Below, in pieces: positions 22,675 through 30,540 of a DNA stretch of 59,282 nt. A program made the translations under genes and the position numbers. This DNA comes from SHZI01 sp038214295 (GTDB lineage: Bacteria; Pseudomonadota; Gammaproteobacteria; Steroidobacterales; GCA-2729495): assembly GCA_038214295.1 (NCBI GenBank), contig JBBQSA010000018.1, positions 1 through 59,282 of the forward strand, given 5' to 3'. Numbering within the stretch: position 1 is the stretch's first letter; every line of letters begins with the position of its first letter. A model generated the notes under the pieces. The model had not been told where the DNA came from. It worked only from the letters and a program-made list of their open reading frames with translations, and made no database searches.

Positions 22675-23561
22675 ATGCCGCCGCGCCGAAGTCCCGTGGT
22701 GCCCGCGTTCCCGACCGGGCGTTGCTCTGGGCCCTCGCCGGGCACGGCGGGCTGCTGCTCGTGATCCTCCTCGGCGGGATCGTCATTCACCGTTCGCCGC
22801 CCGTGACCCCGCTCGCGATCAAGGCCACGCTGGTGGATCCCGCCAGCCTGCGCCGGCCAGCGCCAAAGCCGGCGCCCCGGGCGGAGCCGAGGCCCGAGCC
22901 CAAGGCGGCACCAAAGTCTGAATCCGTGCCGGAACCGCAGCCCGAAGCCAAGCCGGAACCGACGCCCGAGCCCAAGGTGGAACCCAAGCCGGAGCCGAAG
23001 CCCGATCCTGCTGTCGAGCAGCGCGCTGCCCTGCTTAAACAACAGCAGGTGGATAAGGCCCGGGAGCAGGACAAGGCTCGGCAGGCGAAGGCCGAAGCGC
23101 TCGCGGAGCAGCAGCGCCAGGCCAAGGCGGCTGCAGAGCGCGACAAGGTGGCGGAGGCCGAGCGGGCGAAGGCGGCCCGGGAGAAGGCCGAGGCAGACCG
23201 ACGCAAGGCGGTGGAAGCGGCTGCCGCCAGGGATTTCGACCGCCAGCTGGCGGAGGAAGAGCGCCTGCTTGCCGCGACAGACTCCGGTGCCCTCGCCAAT
23301 TACGTGGCATTGATCCGGCAGAAAGTGGAGCGCAACTGGGTCCGGCCCCCGAGCGCCCGGGCCGGCATCGAGTGCGTGGTGACGGTGACCCAGGTTCCCG
23401 GTGGCCAGGTCACCGGCGTCAGTACGGCCAGCTGCAACGCCGACGACGCCGTCCGCCGCTCAATCGAGGCCGCCGTCCTGCGGGCCTCGCCCCTGCCGAT
23501 GCCCGACGATGCCGCGCTCTTCGAGCGTAACCTCCGCTTCACCTTCAAACCGGAACAGTAA
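22671..23561 (+). CDS. tolA: Tol-Pal spanning protein TolA
   Basis: A 296-residue protein that bridges the inner membrane and Pal. Domain I has one transmembrane helix (about residues 20-41, ALLWALAGHGGLLLVILLGG). Domain II begins with a proline- and glutamate-rich stretch of repeated EPKPEP-like units (about 60-115) and continues as a long alanine-, lysine- and glutamate-rich helix (about 120-200). Domain III is the C-terminal TonB-like fold, with NYVALIRQKVERNWVRPPSA and a PLPMPDDAALFERNLRFTF ending. The extended Pro-Glu hinge is unlike E. coli TolA. Its stop codon overlaps the upstream candidate start of tolB (TAATG). Confidence 0.93.
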   Translation: MNAAAPKSRGARVPDRALLWALAGHGGLLLVILLGGIVIHRSPPVTPLAIKATLVDPASLRRPAPKPAPRAEPRPEPKAAPKSESVPEPQPEAKPEPTPEPKVEPKPEPKPDPAVEQRAALLKQQQVDKAREQDKARQAKAEALAEQQRQAKAAAERDKVAEAERAKAAREKAEADRRKAVEAAAARDFDRQLAEEERLLAATDSGALANYVALIRQKVERNWVRPPSARAGIECVVTVTQVPGGQVTGVSTASCNADDAVRRSIEAAVLRASPLPMPDDAALFERNLRFTFKPEQ

Positions 23562-23599
23562 TGTTCGTTCGGATCCCAGGACCCAGGAAAGCAATTGCC

Positions 23600-24946
23600 A
23601 TGCGCCATTTCTTGCCAGCACTGATTGCGTTACTCGTCGCCGTGTCCGGCCCCGCCCGGGCCGAGCTGCAGATCGAGATCACCCAGGGCGTCGACAAGGC
23701 CCTGCCCATCGCCGTCGTGCCCTTTGGTTGGGAGGGCACGGGCTCCGGCCCGCCGCTGGACGCGGCCGCGGTGGTTGCGGCGGACCTGGCCCGCTCCGGC
23801 CGCTTCGCGCCGCTGGAGCGCCGGGACATGCTGCAGAAGCCGACCACGCCCGCGGAGGTTAAATTCGACGACTGGCGCATGCAGGCTGCCGAGTCGCTGA
23901 TCATCGGCCGCGTGCTGCAGACGGCGCCGGACCAGTACGAGATCCAGTTCCAGGTGTTCGATGTGCTCCGGGGCGAGCAATTGCTCAGCTACCGGCAGCC
24001 GGCCACCGCGGCGGAATTCCGGCGCAGCTGTCACCGGGTGGCGGACCTGATCTACGAGCAGCTCACGGGCCTTCGCGGCGTGTTTTCGACCCGGATTGCC
24101 TACGTCACGGTGGTGCGGAGCCAGGCGCAGCCCCAGGGTCAGAGCCAGGGTCAGAGCCAGGCCAGCGTCCGGAGCAGCTATCGCCTCGTGATTGCCGATG
24201 CGGACGGCGAGAATCCCCGCGTCATCATGGAGTCGCGGGAGCCGATCATGTCGCCGGCCTGGTCCCCGGACGGGCGCAGCCTGGCCTATGTTTCCTTCGA
24301 GGCCCGCCGCTCCGAGATCTACGTGCAGGACCTGCGCGCCGGCACCCGCAAGCGCGTTTCGGCCCGTCCGGGCGTCAATGGCGCGCCCGCCTGGTCGCCG
24401 GATGGAAAGATGCTGGCACTGGCGCTGTCCCGCCAGGACGGCAACCTGGACATCTACACGCTGGATATCGCTACCCAGGTGCTGACGCGCCTGACCAGTG
24501 GCCCGGCCATCGACACGGAGCCCAGCTGGTCGCTCGACGGTCAGCAGATCTACTACACGTCCGATGCGGCCGGCGGGCCGCAGGTGTACCGGATCGCAGC
24601 CGCCGGCGGCGGGAGTCCCCAGCGGGTGACCTTCGAGGGTCCTTACAACGCCCGGCCGCGCCTGGCGCCCGACGGCAAGCAGATTGCCGTAGTGCATAAC
24701 GATCGCGGCAACTATAGAATTGCAGTCGTCGATCTGGCGCGGGCTGCCACCCAGGTGCTGTCCAATGGCCGGCTCGACGAGTCACCGAGTTTTGCCCCGA
24801 ACGGCGAGATGCTGATTTACGCCACGCGCGAGGGATCGCGCGGCGTGCTGGCCACAGTCAGTACGAACGGCCGGATCAAGCAGCGCATCTCTGCCCTGGA
24901 GGGCGATGTCCGGGAGCCGGCCTGGTCGCCGTTTCCGTCCAACTAG
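23600..24946 (+). CDS. tolB: Tol-Pal periplasmic beta-propeller protein TolB
   Basis: A 448-residue periplasmic protein. ATG 23600 is preferred because the signal peptide (MRHFLPALIALLVAVSGPARA) starts there; ATG 23561 would add 13 polar residues before it. The N-terminal domain binds TolA (IEITQGVDKALPIAVVPFGW) and the C-terminal six-bladed propeller, with repeated PAWSPDG motifs, binds Pal. Just before the propeller there is an unusual Gln/Gly/Ser-rich insert encoded by two tandem 12-base repeats (24134-24157), probably a flexible linker. Confidence 0.95.
   Translation: MRHFLPALIALLVAVSGPARAELQIEITQGVDKALPIAVVPFGWEGTGSGPPLDAAAVVAADLARSGRFAPLERRDMLQKPTTPAEVKFDDWRMQAAESLIIGRVLQTAPDQYEIQFQVFDVLRGEQLLSYRQPATAAEFRRSCHRVADLIYEQLTGLRGVFSTRIAYVTVVRSQAQPQGQSQGQSQASVRSSYRLVIADADGENPRVIMESREPIMSPAWSPDGRSLAYVSFEARRSEIYVQDLRAGTRKRVSARPGVNGAPAWSPDGKMLALALSRQDGNLDIYTLDIATQVLTRLTSGPAIDTEPSWSLDGQQIYYTSDAAGGPQVYRIAAAGGGSPQRVTFEGPYNARPRLAPDGKQIAVVHNDRGNYRIAVVDLARAATQVLSNGRLDESPSFAPNGEMLIYATREGSRGVLATVSTNGRIKQRISALEGDVREPAWSPFPSN
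24134..24157 (+). repeat. Tandem 12-base repeat inside tolB
   Basis: Two perfect copies of CAGGGTCAGAGC encode a Q-G-Q-S repeat at the junction between the two TolB domains; a partial copy follows. Short in-frame repeats of this sort can change copy number by slippage without breaking the reading frame. Confidence 0.8.
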
Positions 24947-24991
24947 CCAGTTTTCACGTATCCAGCATTGCTTTTGAAGGAGTTGATACCC

Positions 24992-25552
24992 ATGCCGATG
25001 ACGAGTCTCAAGACCCTTGCCGCACTGGCGGTTGTCGCACTAGTGACCGCTTGCGCGGGCCCCTCCAAGTCCACGGTGGACGAGTCGGCTGCGGGCGCCG
25101 GCCAGGGTTCGGGCGCCGCGTCGTCGGGTGTCGGCGACGGTGGCATGGGGCAGGGCAGCAGCATGGACGGCCGGATGGACGGCCAGGGCGGATCCGCCCT
25201 CGGCGGCCCGACTGCCTCCCAGGAAAATCGCATCATTTACTTCGCCTACGACCGCTTCGATATCAAGCCCGAGTACAACGCTGTTCTCCAGGCCCACGCG
25301 AAGTACCTGTCCGGCAACCCGGCCGCCCGGGTACGGCTCGAGGGGCACGCGGACGAGCGGGGCAGCCGCGAGTACAACATTGGCCTCGGCGAGAAGCGTG
25401 CGCAGGCGGTCCGTAACATCCTCCTGCTGCAGGGCGCCGTGTCGGACCAGATCACCACCGTGAGCTTCGGCGAGGAGCGCCCGGCCGTGATTGGCAGTGA
25501 CGAGGAAGCCTGGTCGCTGAATCGCCGGGTCGAGATCGTCTACGGGCAGTAG
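24992..25552 (+). CDS. pal: Peptidoglycan-associated lipoprotein Pal
   Basis: A 186-residue outer membrane lipoprotein. ATG 24992 follows AAGGAG by about 10 bases and gives a signal peptide with lipobox VTAC. After the lipidated cysteine comes a 45-residue linker very rich in Gly, Ser and Met. The OmpA-like domain then binds peptidoglycan: IIYFAYDRFDIKPEYNAVL, RLEGHADERGSREYNIGLGEKRA and SLNRRVEIVY. It anchors the outer membrane to the wall and is the target of TolA and TolB. Confidence 0.96.
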   Translation: MPMTSLKTLAALAVVALVTACAGPSKSTVDESAAGAGQGSGAASSGVGDGGMGQGSSMDGRMDGQGGSALGGPTASQENRIIYFAYDRFDIKPEYNAVLQAHAKYLSGNPAARVRLEGHADERGSREYNIGLGEKRAQAVRNILLLQGAVSDQITTVSFGEERPAVIGSDEEAWSLNRRVEIVYGQ

Positions 25553-25556
25553 CCAG

Positions 25557-26363
25557 ATGAGTGCCACCGCTATTCGCCTGCGTTCGCTCCTCCCGGCGGT
25601 CCTGGGTATGTGCCTTGCCTCCGGGTGCGCCCTGATGACGCCCCCGGAGGAGGACCCGCTGTACATCAGGCAGACCGCACTCGATTCGCGGGTGGCGCGG
25701 GTGGAGCGGGTGATCGACAGCGAGGGCCTGGTCAATCTGCTCAAGCAGATCGAGCAGCTGCAGAAGGAAAACCAGGGCCTGCGCGAGCAGGTGGATCAGC
25801 TGCAGTTCAAGCTCGACCAGGCGGGCGGGGCCCAGAAGCAGCAGTACCTGGATGTGGACCAGCGCCTGCAGAATCTCGAGAAGGCACTGGGGGATCGCCG
25901 GGCAGCCGCCACGGACGACGGACGCAGTGTGCTTGATGGCGGCGAACTCCGGCCCGGCCAGCTGCCCGTGCCTGGCGGTACGGACCGCGCCAACTACCAA
26001 GCCGCCTTCGAGCTGCTCAAGCAGGGCCGCTACAAGGAAGCGAGCGCCGCGCTCAAGCAGTTCATGGTCGCCTTTCCCGACAGTTCGCTGTCTGACAATG
26101 CGCAGTACTGGCTCGCCGAGACGCACTACGTTAGCCAGAGCTACGACAAGGCGCTGCCGGAGTTCACCACCGTGGTCGACAAGTACCCGAAGTCCCGCAA
26201 GATCCCGGACGCGCTCCTCAAGATCGGCTACTGCAACTACGAGCTGAAGCGCTATGACGCAGCACGCAAGGCCCTTAAGACCGTTGTCGCGAACTATCCC
26301 GAGACGACCGCGGCGCGCCTTGCCGGCCAGCGTCTCGAGCGGATGACCTCGGAAGGCACCTAG
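25557..26363 (+). CDS. cpoB: Cell division coordinator CpoB (YbgF)
   Basis: A 268-residue periplasmic protein at the usual end of the tol-pal operon, four bases after pal. The N-terminus is hydrophobic with a possible lipobox (LASGC), then an N-terminal coiled coil (about residues 35-105, RVERVIDSEGLVNLLKQIEQLQKENQ) and C-terminal tetratricopeptide repeats (NYQAAFELLKQGRYKEASAALKQF, QYWLAETHYVSQSYDKALPEF, ALLKIGYCNYELKRYDAARKAL). In E. coli, CpoB links Tol function to peptidoglycan synthesis during division. The possible lipidation is unlike the soluble E. coli protein. Confidence 0.93.
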   Translation: MSATAIRLRSLLPAVLGMCLASGCALMTPPEEDPLYIRQTALDSRVARVERVIDSEGLVNLLKQIEQLQKENQGLREQVDQLQFKLDQAGGAQKQQYLDVDQRLQNLEKALGDRRAAATDDGRSVLDGGELRPGQLPVPGGTDRANYQAAFELLKQGRYKEASAALKQFMVAFPDSSLSDNAQYWLAETHYVSQSYDKALPEFTTVVDKYPKSRKIPDALLKIGYCNYELKRYDAARKALKTVVANYPETTAARLAGQRLERMTSEGT

Positions 26364-26373
26364 CACCCGTCCG

Positions 26374-27039
26374 GTGCCGCCTGCCCGGGACCAGCCGTTG
26401 GCCGACCTCCGCATCACCGAGATCTTTCATTCCATCCAGGGCGAAGCGCGCCCGGTGGGTTATCCGACTGCCTTTGTTCGCCTTACGGGCTGCCCGCTTC
26501 GCTGCGCCTATTGCGACACCGCCTACGCGTTCCACGGCGGCCAGCGCGTGGGCATTGCCGATGTGCTCGCCAGGGTGGCCGCCTTCCGGGTCCGTCACGT
26601 CTGCGTGACGGGCGGCGAGCCCCTGGCCCAGCCCGCGTGCCTCGACCTGCTCTGCGCGTTGTGTGACGCCGGCTACCAGGTGTCCCTGGAGACCAGTGGC
26701 GCGCTCGACATCGGTGCCGTCGACCGCCGTGTCGCCGTCGTCCTGGATCTCAAGACACCGGCCTCCGGGGAGAGCGAGCGCAACCTGTGGCCCAACCTGG
26801 AAATTCTCAAGCCGGAGGACCAGGTGAAGTTCGTGATCTGCAGCCGCAGCGACTACGAGTGGTCCCGCGAGCAACTGGAGCGGCACGGGCTGGCAGCCCG
26901 CTGCGAGATTTTGTTCTCGCCAGCCTGGGAACAGTTGCCGGCGCGCGAACTGGCCGAGTGGATCCTCGAGGACCGCCTGCCCGTGCGTTTCCAGGTCCAG
27001 CTCCACAAGTACCTCTGGGGCAATAGCCCGGGCCATTGA
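26374..27039 (+). CDS. queE: 7-carboxy-7-deazaguanine synthase QueE
   Basis: A 221-residue radical SAM enzyme that converts 6-carboxytetrahydropterin to 7-carboxy-7-deazaguanine in queuosine biosynthesis. The N-terminal EIFHSIQGEARPVGYPTAFVRL is the family opening, the iron-sulfur cysteines lie in GCPLRCAYCDTAYAF (C-x3-C-x2-C), and the SAM-contact motif is VTGGEPLAQ. The GTG at 26374 is ten bases after cpoB; there is no ATG before the conserved opening. queC follows 26 bases later. Confidence 0.95.
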   Translation: MPPARDQPLADLRITEIFHSIQGEARPVGYPTAFVRLTGCPLRCAYCDTAYAFHGGQRVGIADVLARVAAFRVRHVCVTGGEPLAQPACLDLLCALCDAGYQVSLETSGALDIGAVDRRVAVVLDLKTPASGESERNLWPNLEILKPEDQVKFVICSRSDYEWSREQLERHGLAARCEILFSPAWEQLPARELAEWILEDRLPVRFQVQLHKYLWGNSPGH

Positions 27040-27065
27040 TGCGCTACCCCAGGGAGCACTGACGA

Positions 27066-27734
27066 GTGCGAGCTGTCGTCCTGCTGTCCGGAGGCATGGA
27101 TTCGGCAACCTGCCTGGCGCTGGCGCGCCGCGACGGGTGCGAGTGCCACACGCTCAGCTTCGATTACGGGCAGCGCCATCGCGCGGAACTCGAGGCCGCG
27201 GCCCGCATGGCCGGGCGGATGGGCTCGGCGGGACACCGGGTGCTAACGATAGGTCTCGGCGACATTGGCGGATCGGCGCTGACTGATCCGCAGCTCGCCG
27301 TCCCGACCGGCCGCCCCGCCGGCGGCATTCCGGTTACCTACGTCCCTGCGCGGAACACCGTGTTCCTCGCCTTTGCGCTCGGCCTCGCCGAGGTGCTCGA
27401 CGCGGACCGGATCTACGCCGGCATGAACGCGGTGGACTACTCCGGTTACCCGGACTGCCGCCCTGCCTACCTGGAGGCCTTTCAGCAGCTGGCAGACCTC
27501 GCCACACGGCGTGGCGTGGAGGGGAGGCCCATTGTCGTCCACACGCCCTTGCTGGCCCTGAGCAAGGCCGCCATCGTCAACCTGGGCGTCGAGCTCGGGG
27601 TGGACTTTGCGGCCACCGTTTCCTGCTACCAGGCCGGGGACGACGGGCGGGCCTGCGGAAACTGTGATGCCTGCCGCCTCCGCCGGGAGGGTTTTTCCGC
27701 CGCTGGCGTGGCGGATCCGACCCGCTACCGCTAA
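27066..27734 (+). CDS. queC: 7-cyano-7-deazaguanine synthase QueC
   Basis: A 222-residue ATP-dependent enzyme that turns 7-carboxy-7-deazaguanine into preQ0. The PP-loop ATP motif is LLSGGMDSATCL at the N-terminus, YVPARNTVFLAFALGLAE is a conserved family block, and the zinc-binding cysteines are in SCYQAG and CGNCDACRLR near the C-terminus. GTG start. QueC and QueE act in succession, and the pair extends the tol-pal gene string as in many gammaproteobacteria. Confidence 0.96.
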   Translation: MRAVVLLSGGMDSATCLALARRDGCECHTLSFDYGQRHRAELEAAARMAGRMGSAGHRVLTIGLGDIGGSALTDPQLAVPTGRPAGGIPVTYVPARNTVFLAFALGLAEVLDADRIYAGMNAVDYSGYPDCRPAYLEAFQQLADLATRRGVEGRPIVVHTPLLALSKAAIVNLGVELGVDFAATVSCYQAGDDGRACGNCDACRLRREGFSAAGVADPTRYR

Positions 27735-27811
27735 ACTTGCGGCGCATCTTCACCGTATTCGACAGCGTCGATCATCAGGAAGCTCTCATTCGCACCTCCA
27801 TTTGTTGCCGG

Positions 27812-27887
27812 GGGCCGTTAGCTCAGTTGGTAGAGCATCGGACTTTTAATCCGTTGGTCGATGGTTCAAATCCATCACGGCCCACCA
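27812..27887 (+). tRNA. tRNA-Lys(TTT)
   Basis: A 76-base cloverleaf with acceptor GGGCCGT/ACGGCCC, D arm GCTCAGTTGGTAGAGC, anticodon loop CTTTTAA (anticodon TTT at 27845-27847), T arm with GTTCAAATCC and an encoded CCA (27885-27887). A T-T opposition at the top of the anticodon stem is tolerated in such tRNAs. The glgP ATG begins two bases after the final A of CCA, with only one base between. Confidence 0.97.
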
Positions 27888-27888
27888 T

Positions 27889-30513
27889 ATGACTGGTCAG
27901 CAGTTCTCCCTCCACGTGGAGCCCCGCCTGCCGGAGCGCATCGCCCGGCTCAATGACCTGGCGAGCAACCTCTGGTTCAGCTGGCACCGGCCAACGCGGC
28001 AGCTCTTTGACCTACTCGACCGGGACCTGTGGTGGCGGACCGGGCGAAATCCCCGGGTTTTCCTGCGCTGCGTCGACCAGTCCGTGCTGGAGATGGCAGC
28101 CAGCAATGACACCTTCCTGGGCGCCTACCGGCGCGCTCTCGCCGAATACGACGCCTACCTCGAACCGCAGTCTGCCGGCTACAAGCCCGCCGGTCTCGCC
28201 CCTGACGACCTGATCGCCTACTTCTGCGCGGAGTTCGGCTACCACGAGAGCTTCCCCATCTACTCGGGCGGTCTCGGCATCCTGGCCGGCGATCACTGCA
28301 AGACGGCCAGCGACCTCGGCCTGCCGTTCGTGGCCGTGGGGCTGCTGTATCGCCAGGGGTACTTCAACCAGCGAATCGACGAACACGGGCAGCAGATTGC
28401 CGAGTACAGCTACATCCAGGCAGAGGATGCGCCCGTCCGGCCGCTGCTGGATGCTGCCGGCAACGAGGTGATCGTGGCCTGCGACCTGGCCGGCCGCCAG
28501 GTCTCCGTCAAGGTCTGGAAGGCAGACGTCGGCCGCATCCCCGTGCTGTTGCTGGATACGGACCTGCGCCGCAACGAGCCGGGTGACCGCCAGATCACCC
28601 GGCAGCTTTACGGTGGCGACACCCAGACCCGGCTGCAGCAGGAGATCATCCTGGGCATCGCGGGTGTTCGGGCTCTCCGGGCCGCCGGAATCAGTCCACA
28701 GGTGTGGCACATCAACGAAGGCCATGCCGCCTTCCAGATCGTCGAGCGGATCCGGGAATGCGTGGCGGGTGGACTGGATTTCCATGCAGCCCTGGAAGCG
28801 GTGGCTGCCTGCACCGTGTTCACGACGCACACGCCCGTTTCCGCGGGCCACGACGTCTTCAACCGGGATGTGCTGCTCGGCCACTTCCGCAATCTCGTGG
28901 CGGAGCTGGGCGTCGGAGACCAGGGCTTCCTCAATCTCGGCATCCGGAGCGGTGCCGACACCGGCTTCAACATGACGCAGCTCGCCCTGACCGGGTCGCG
29001 GCACGTGAATGGCGTGAGCCGTATACACCGGAAGGTCACCGCCGCAATCTGCGCGCCCCACTGGCCCGAGATATCGCCGGACGAGAACCCCATTGGCTAC
29101 GTCACCAACGGGGTGCACGTGCCGACATTCATGCAGACGGAGTGGGCTGACCTGCTCGAGCAAAGCCTCGGGCCGGCGTGGCGCTACCAGCTCATGGACC
29201 GGGACCTTACCCGGCAGATCAACGAAATCCCTGACGGCCGCTTCTGGTACGTGCGCCAGCAGGTCAAGGCGGCAATGCTCGTCGGACTGCGGGACCGACT
29301 GCGGCGCCAGTACGCGCGCAATCAGCTCTCGGAAGCCCACACCCACCGGCTGCTCAAGTACCTCGATCCGGAACGTCCGGATGTTCTCACCATCGGTTTT
29401 GGCCGCCGCTTCGCCACTTACAAGCGCGCCACGCTCCTGCTGCACGATCTCGGCTGGCTGAAGCAGATCGTGGATCGGGACGAGAGGCCCGTGGTTTTCA
29501 TCTTCGCCGGCAAGGCGCATCCGGCCGACCATCCGGCCCAGCAGCTCATGCGCGAGCTGCAACGGGTAAGCAGTCTGCCCGAGTTCTCCGGCAAGCTCCT
29601 GCTCGTCGAGGGCTATGACATGGGTCTCGGACGCCTGCTGACTTCCGGCGTCGATGTCTGGCTCAACACGCCCGTGCATCCCATGGAGGCCAGCGGCACG
29701 TCGGGAATGAAGGCGGCCATCAACGGCACGGTCAACGTAAGCGTGCTCGACGGCTGGTGGGCGGAGGCCTACGACGGCCAGAACGGCTGGGCGATTCCGC
29801 CGTCGACGCAAATCCACGACCCGGTGGAACGGGATCGCCACGATTCCCGGACGCTCTACGAGATCCTGCAGGACGAAGTGATTCCGCTGTACTACGCGCG
29901 GGACGACCGCCTTGGCTACTCGCCGGAGTGGGTGCGGAAATGCAAGAGCTCGATGGCGACGATCCTGCCGAACTTCAACATGAATCGCGTGGTCCACGAT
30001 TATGCCGCGCTGTTCTACAAGCCGGCCGCCCGCCGCGGGCGGCTGCTGGCGGAGGACGGTTACGCCATCGCCCGCAGCCTGGCCCAGTGGAAGCAGCAGG
30101 TGCGGGTGGCCTGGCCCGGTGTCTCCCTGGCCCTCGTGCAGACGGCTGGCGAGCGCATTGGCTACAACGATAGCGTGGTGCTGGAAGTCGACGTGGTGCT
30201 CAACGGCCTGCAGGCCAGCGACGTTCGGCTCGAGTGCGTGGTTTCGCGGGAACTCTGCTCCGACCTTACAGTCCCGGTGCGCCAGTTCGCGGAGCGGGGC
30301 ATGGCGGAAACCGGCCTGCGCCCGCTGGGCGACAGCCAGGTCTTTGTCCAGGTCTTCGAGCCTACGGGCGCGGCGACGGCTGATGGCAAGCAGCGCTACC
30401 GCATGGAACTGCAGCCGCCCTGGTGCGGGGCCCTGCACTACCAGGTCCGGGCCGTGCCGTGGCATGCCAACCTGGCTCACCCCTTCGAACTGGGCTTGAT
30501 GCGCTGGATCTAG
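27889..30513 (+). CDS. glgP: Alpha-glucan phosphorylase (DUF3417 type)
   Basis: An 874-residue phosphorylase that releases glucose 1-phosphate from glycogen or maltodextrins. The N-terminal block RLPERIARLNDLASNLWFSWHRPTRQLF is the DUF3417 domain of the shorter bacterial phosphorylase class, not the E. coli GlgP/MalP type. Other blocks are YFCAEFGYHESFPIYSGGLGILAGDH, WHINEGHAAF, FTTHTPVSAGHD and the pyridoxal-phosphate site GTSGMKAAINGT, with Lys608 as the cofactor lysine. The ATG lies one base after the CCA of tRNA-Lys, so tRNA processing would leave an essentially leaderless mRNA. Neighbouring genes complete the glycogen cycle. Confidence 0.95.
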   Translation: MTGQQFSLHVEPRLPERIARLNDLASNLWFSWHRPTRQLFDLLDRDLWWRTGRNPRVFLRCVDQSVLEMAASNDTFLGAYRRALAEYDAYLEPQSAGYKPAGLAPDDLIAYFCAEFGYHESFPIYSGGLGILAGDHCKTASDLGLPFVAVGLLYRQGYFNQRIDEHGQQIAEYSYIQAEDAPVRPLLDAAGNEVIVACDLAGRQVSVKVWKADVGRIPVLLLDTDLRRNEPGDRQITRQLYGGDTQTRLQQEIILGIAGVRALRAAGISPQVWHINEGHAAFQIVERIRECVAGGLDFHAALEAVAACTVFTTHTPVSAGHDVFNRDVLLGHFRNLVAELGVGDQGFLNLGIRSGADTGFNMTQLALTGSRHVNGVSRIHRKVTAAICAPHWPEISPDENPIGYVTNGVHVPTFMQTEWADLLEQSLGPAWRYQLMDRDLTRQINEIPDGRFWYVRQQVKAAMLVGLRDRLRRQYARNQLSEAHTHRLLKYLDPERPDVLTIGFGRRFATYKRATLLLHDLGWLKQIVDRDERPVVFIFAGKAHPADHPAQQLMRELQRVSSLPEFSGKLLLVEGYDMGLGRLLTSGVDVWLNTPVHPMEASGTSGMKAAINGTVNVSVLDGWWAEAYDGQNGWAIPPSTQIHDPVERDRHDSRTLYEILQDEVIPLYYARDDRLGYSPEWVRKCKSSMATILPNFNMNRVVHDYAALFYKPAARRGRLLAEDGYAIARSLAQWKQQVRVAWPGVSLALVQTAGERIGYNDSVVLEVDVVLNGLQASDVRLECVVSRELCSDLTVPVRQFAERGMAETGLRPLGDSQVFVQVFEPTGAATADGKQRYRMELQPPWCGALHYQVRAVPWHANLAHPFELGLMRWI

Positions 30514-30518
30514 TCCCG

Positions 30519-30534
30519 CCGGCGCGCTCGCCGG
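30519..30534. terminator. Hairpin between convergent glgP and glgB
   Basis: A perfect GC hairpin, CCGGCG-CGCT-CGCCGG, lies in the 27-base gap between the two stop codons. It can end transcripts from both sides, but no T-run follows on either strand, so it may only slow polymerase or protect 3' ends. Confidence 0.4.
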
Positions 30535-30540
30535 GCCGGT

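Noticed and set aside
22860..23020. CRISPR or tandem-repeat array in tolA
   Set aside because: The repetition is imperfect GAACCGAAGCC-like coding sequence for a Pro-Glu hinge, normal for TolA/TonB-type proteins.
28012..30480. 822-codon open frame on the reverse strand of glgP
   Set aside because: It is antisense to a full-length phosphorylase with all catalytic blocks. Its protein is rich in H, R, V and D without recognisable domains, a common shadow in very GC-rich genes. The same applies to the frames opposite sucA (13708-15795), sucB-lpdA (16363-18531) and yheS (54266-56464).
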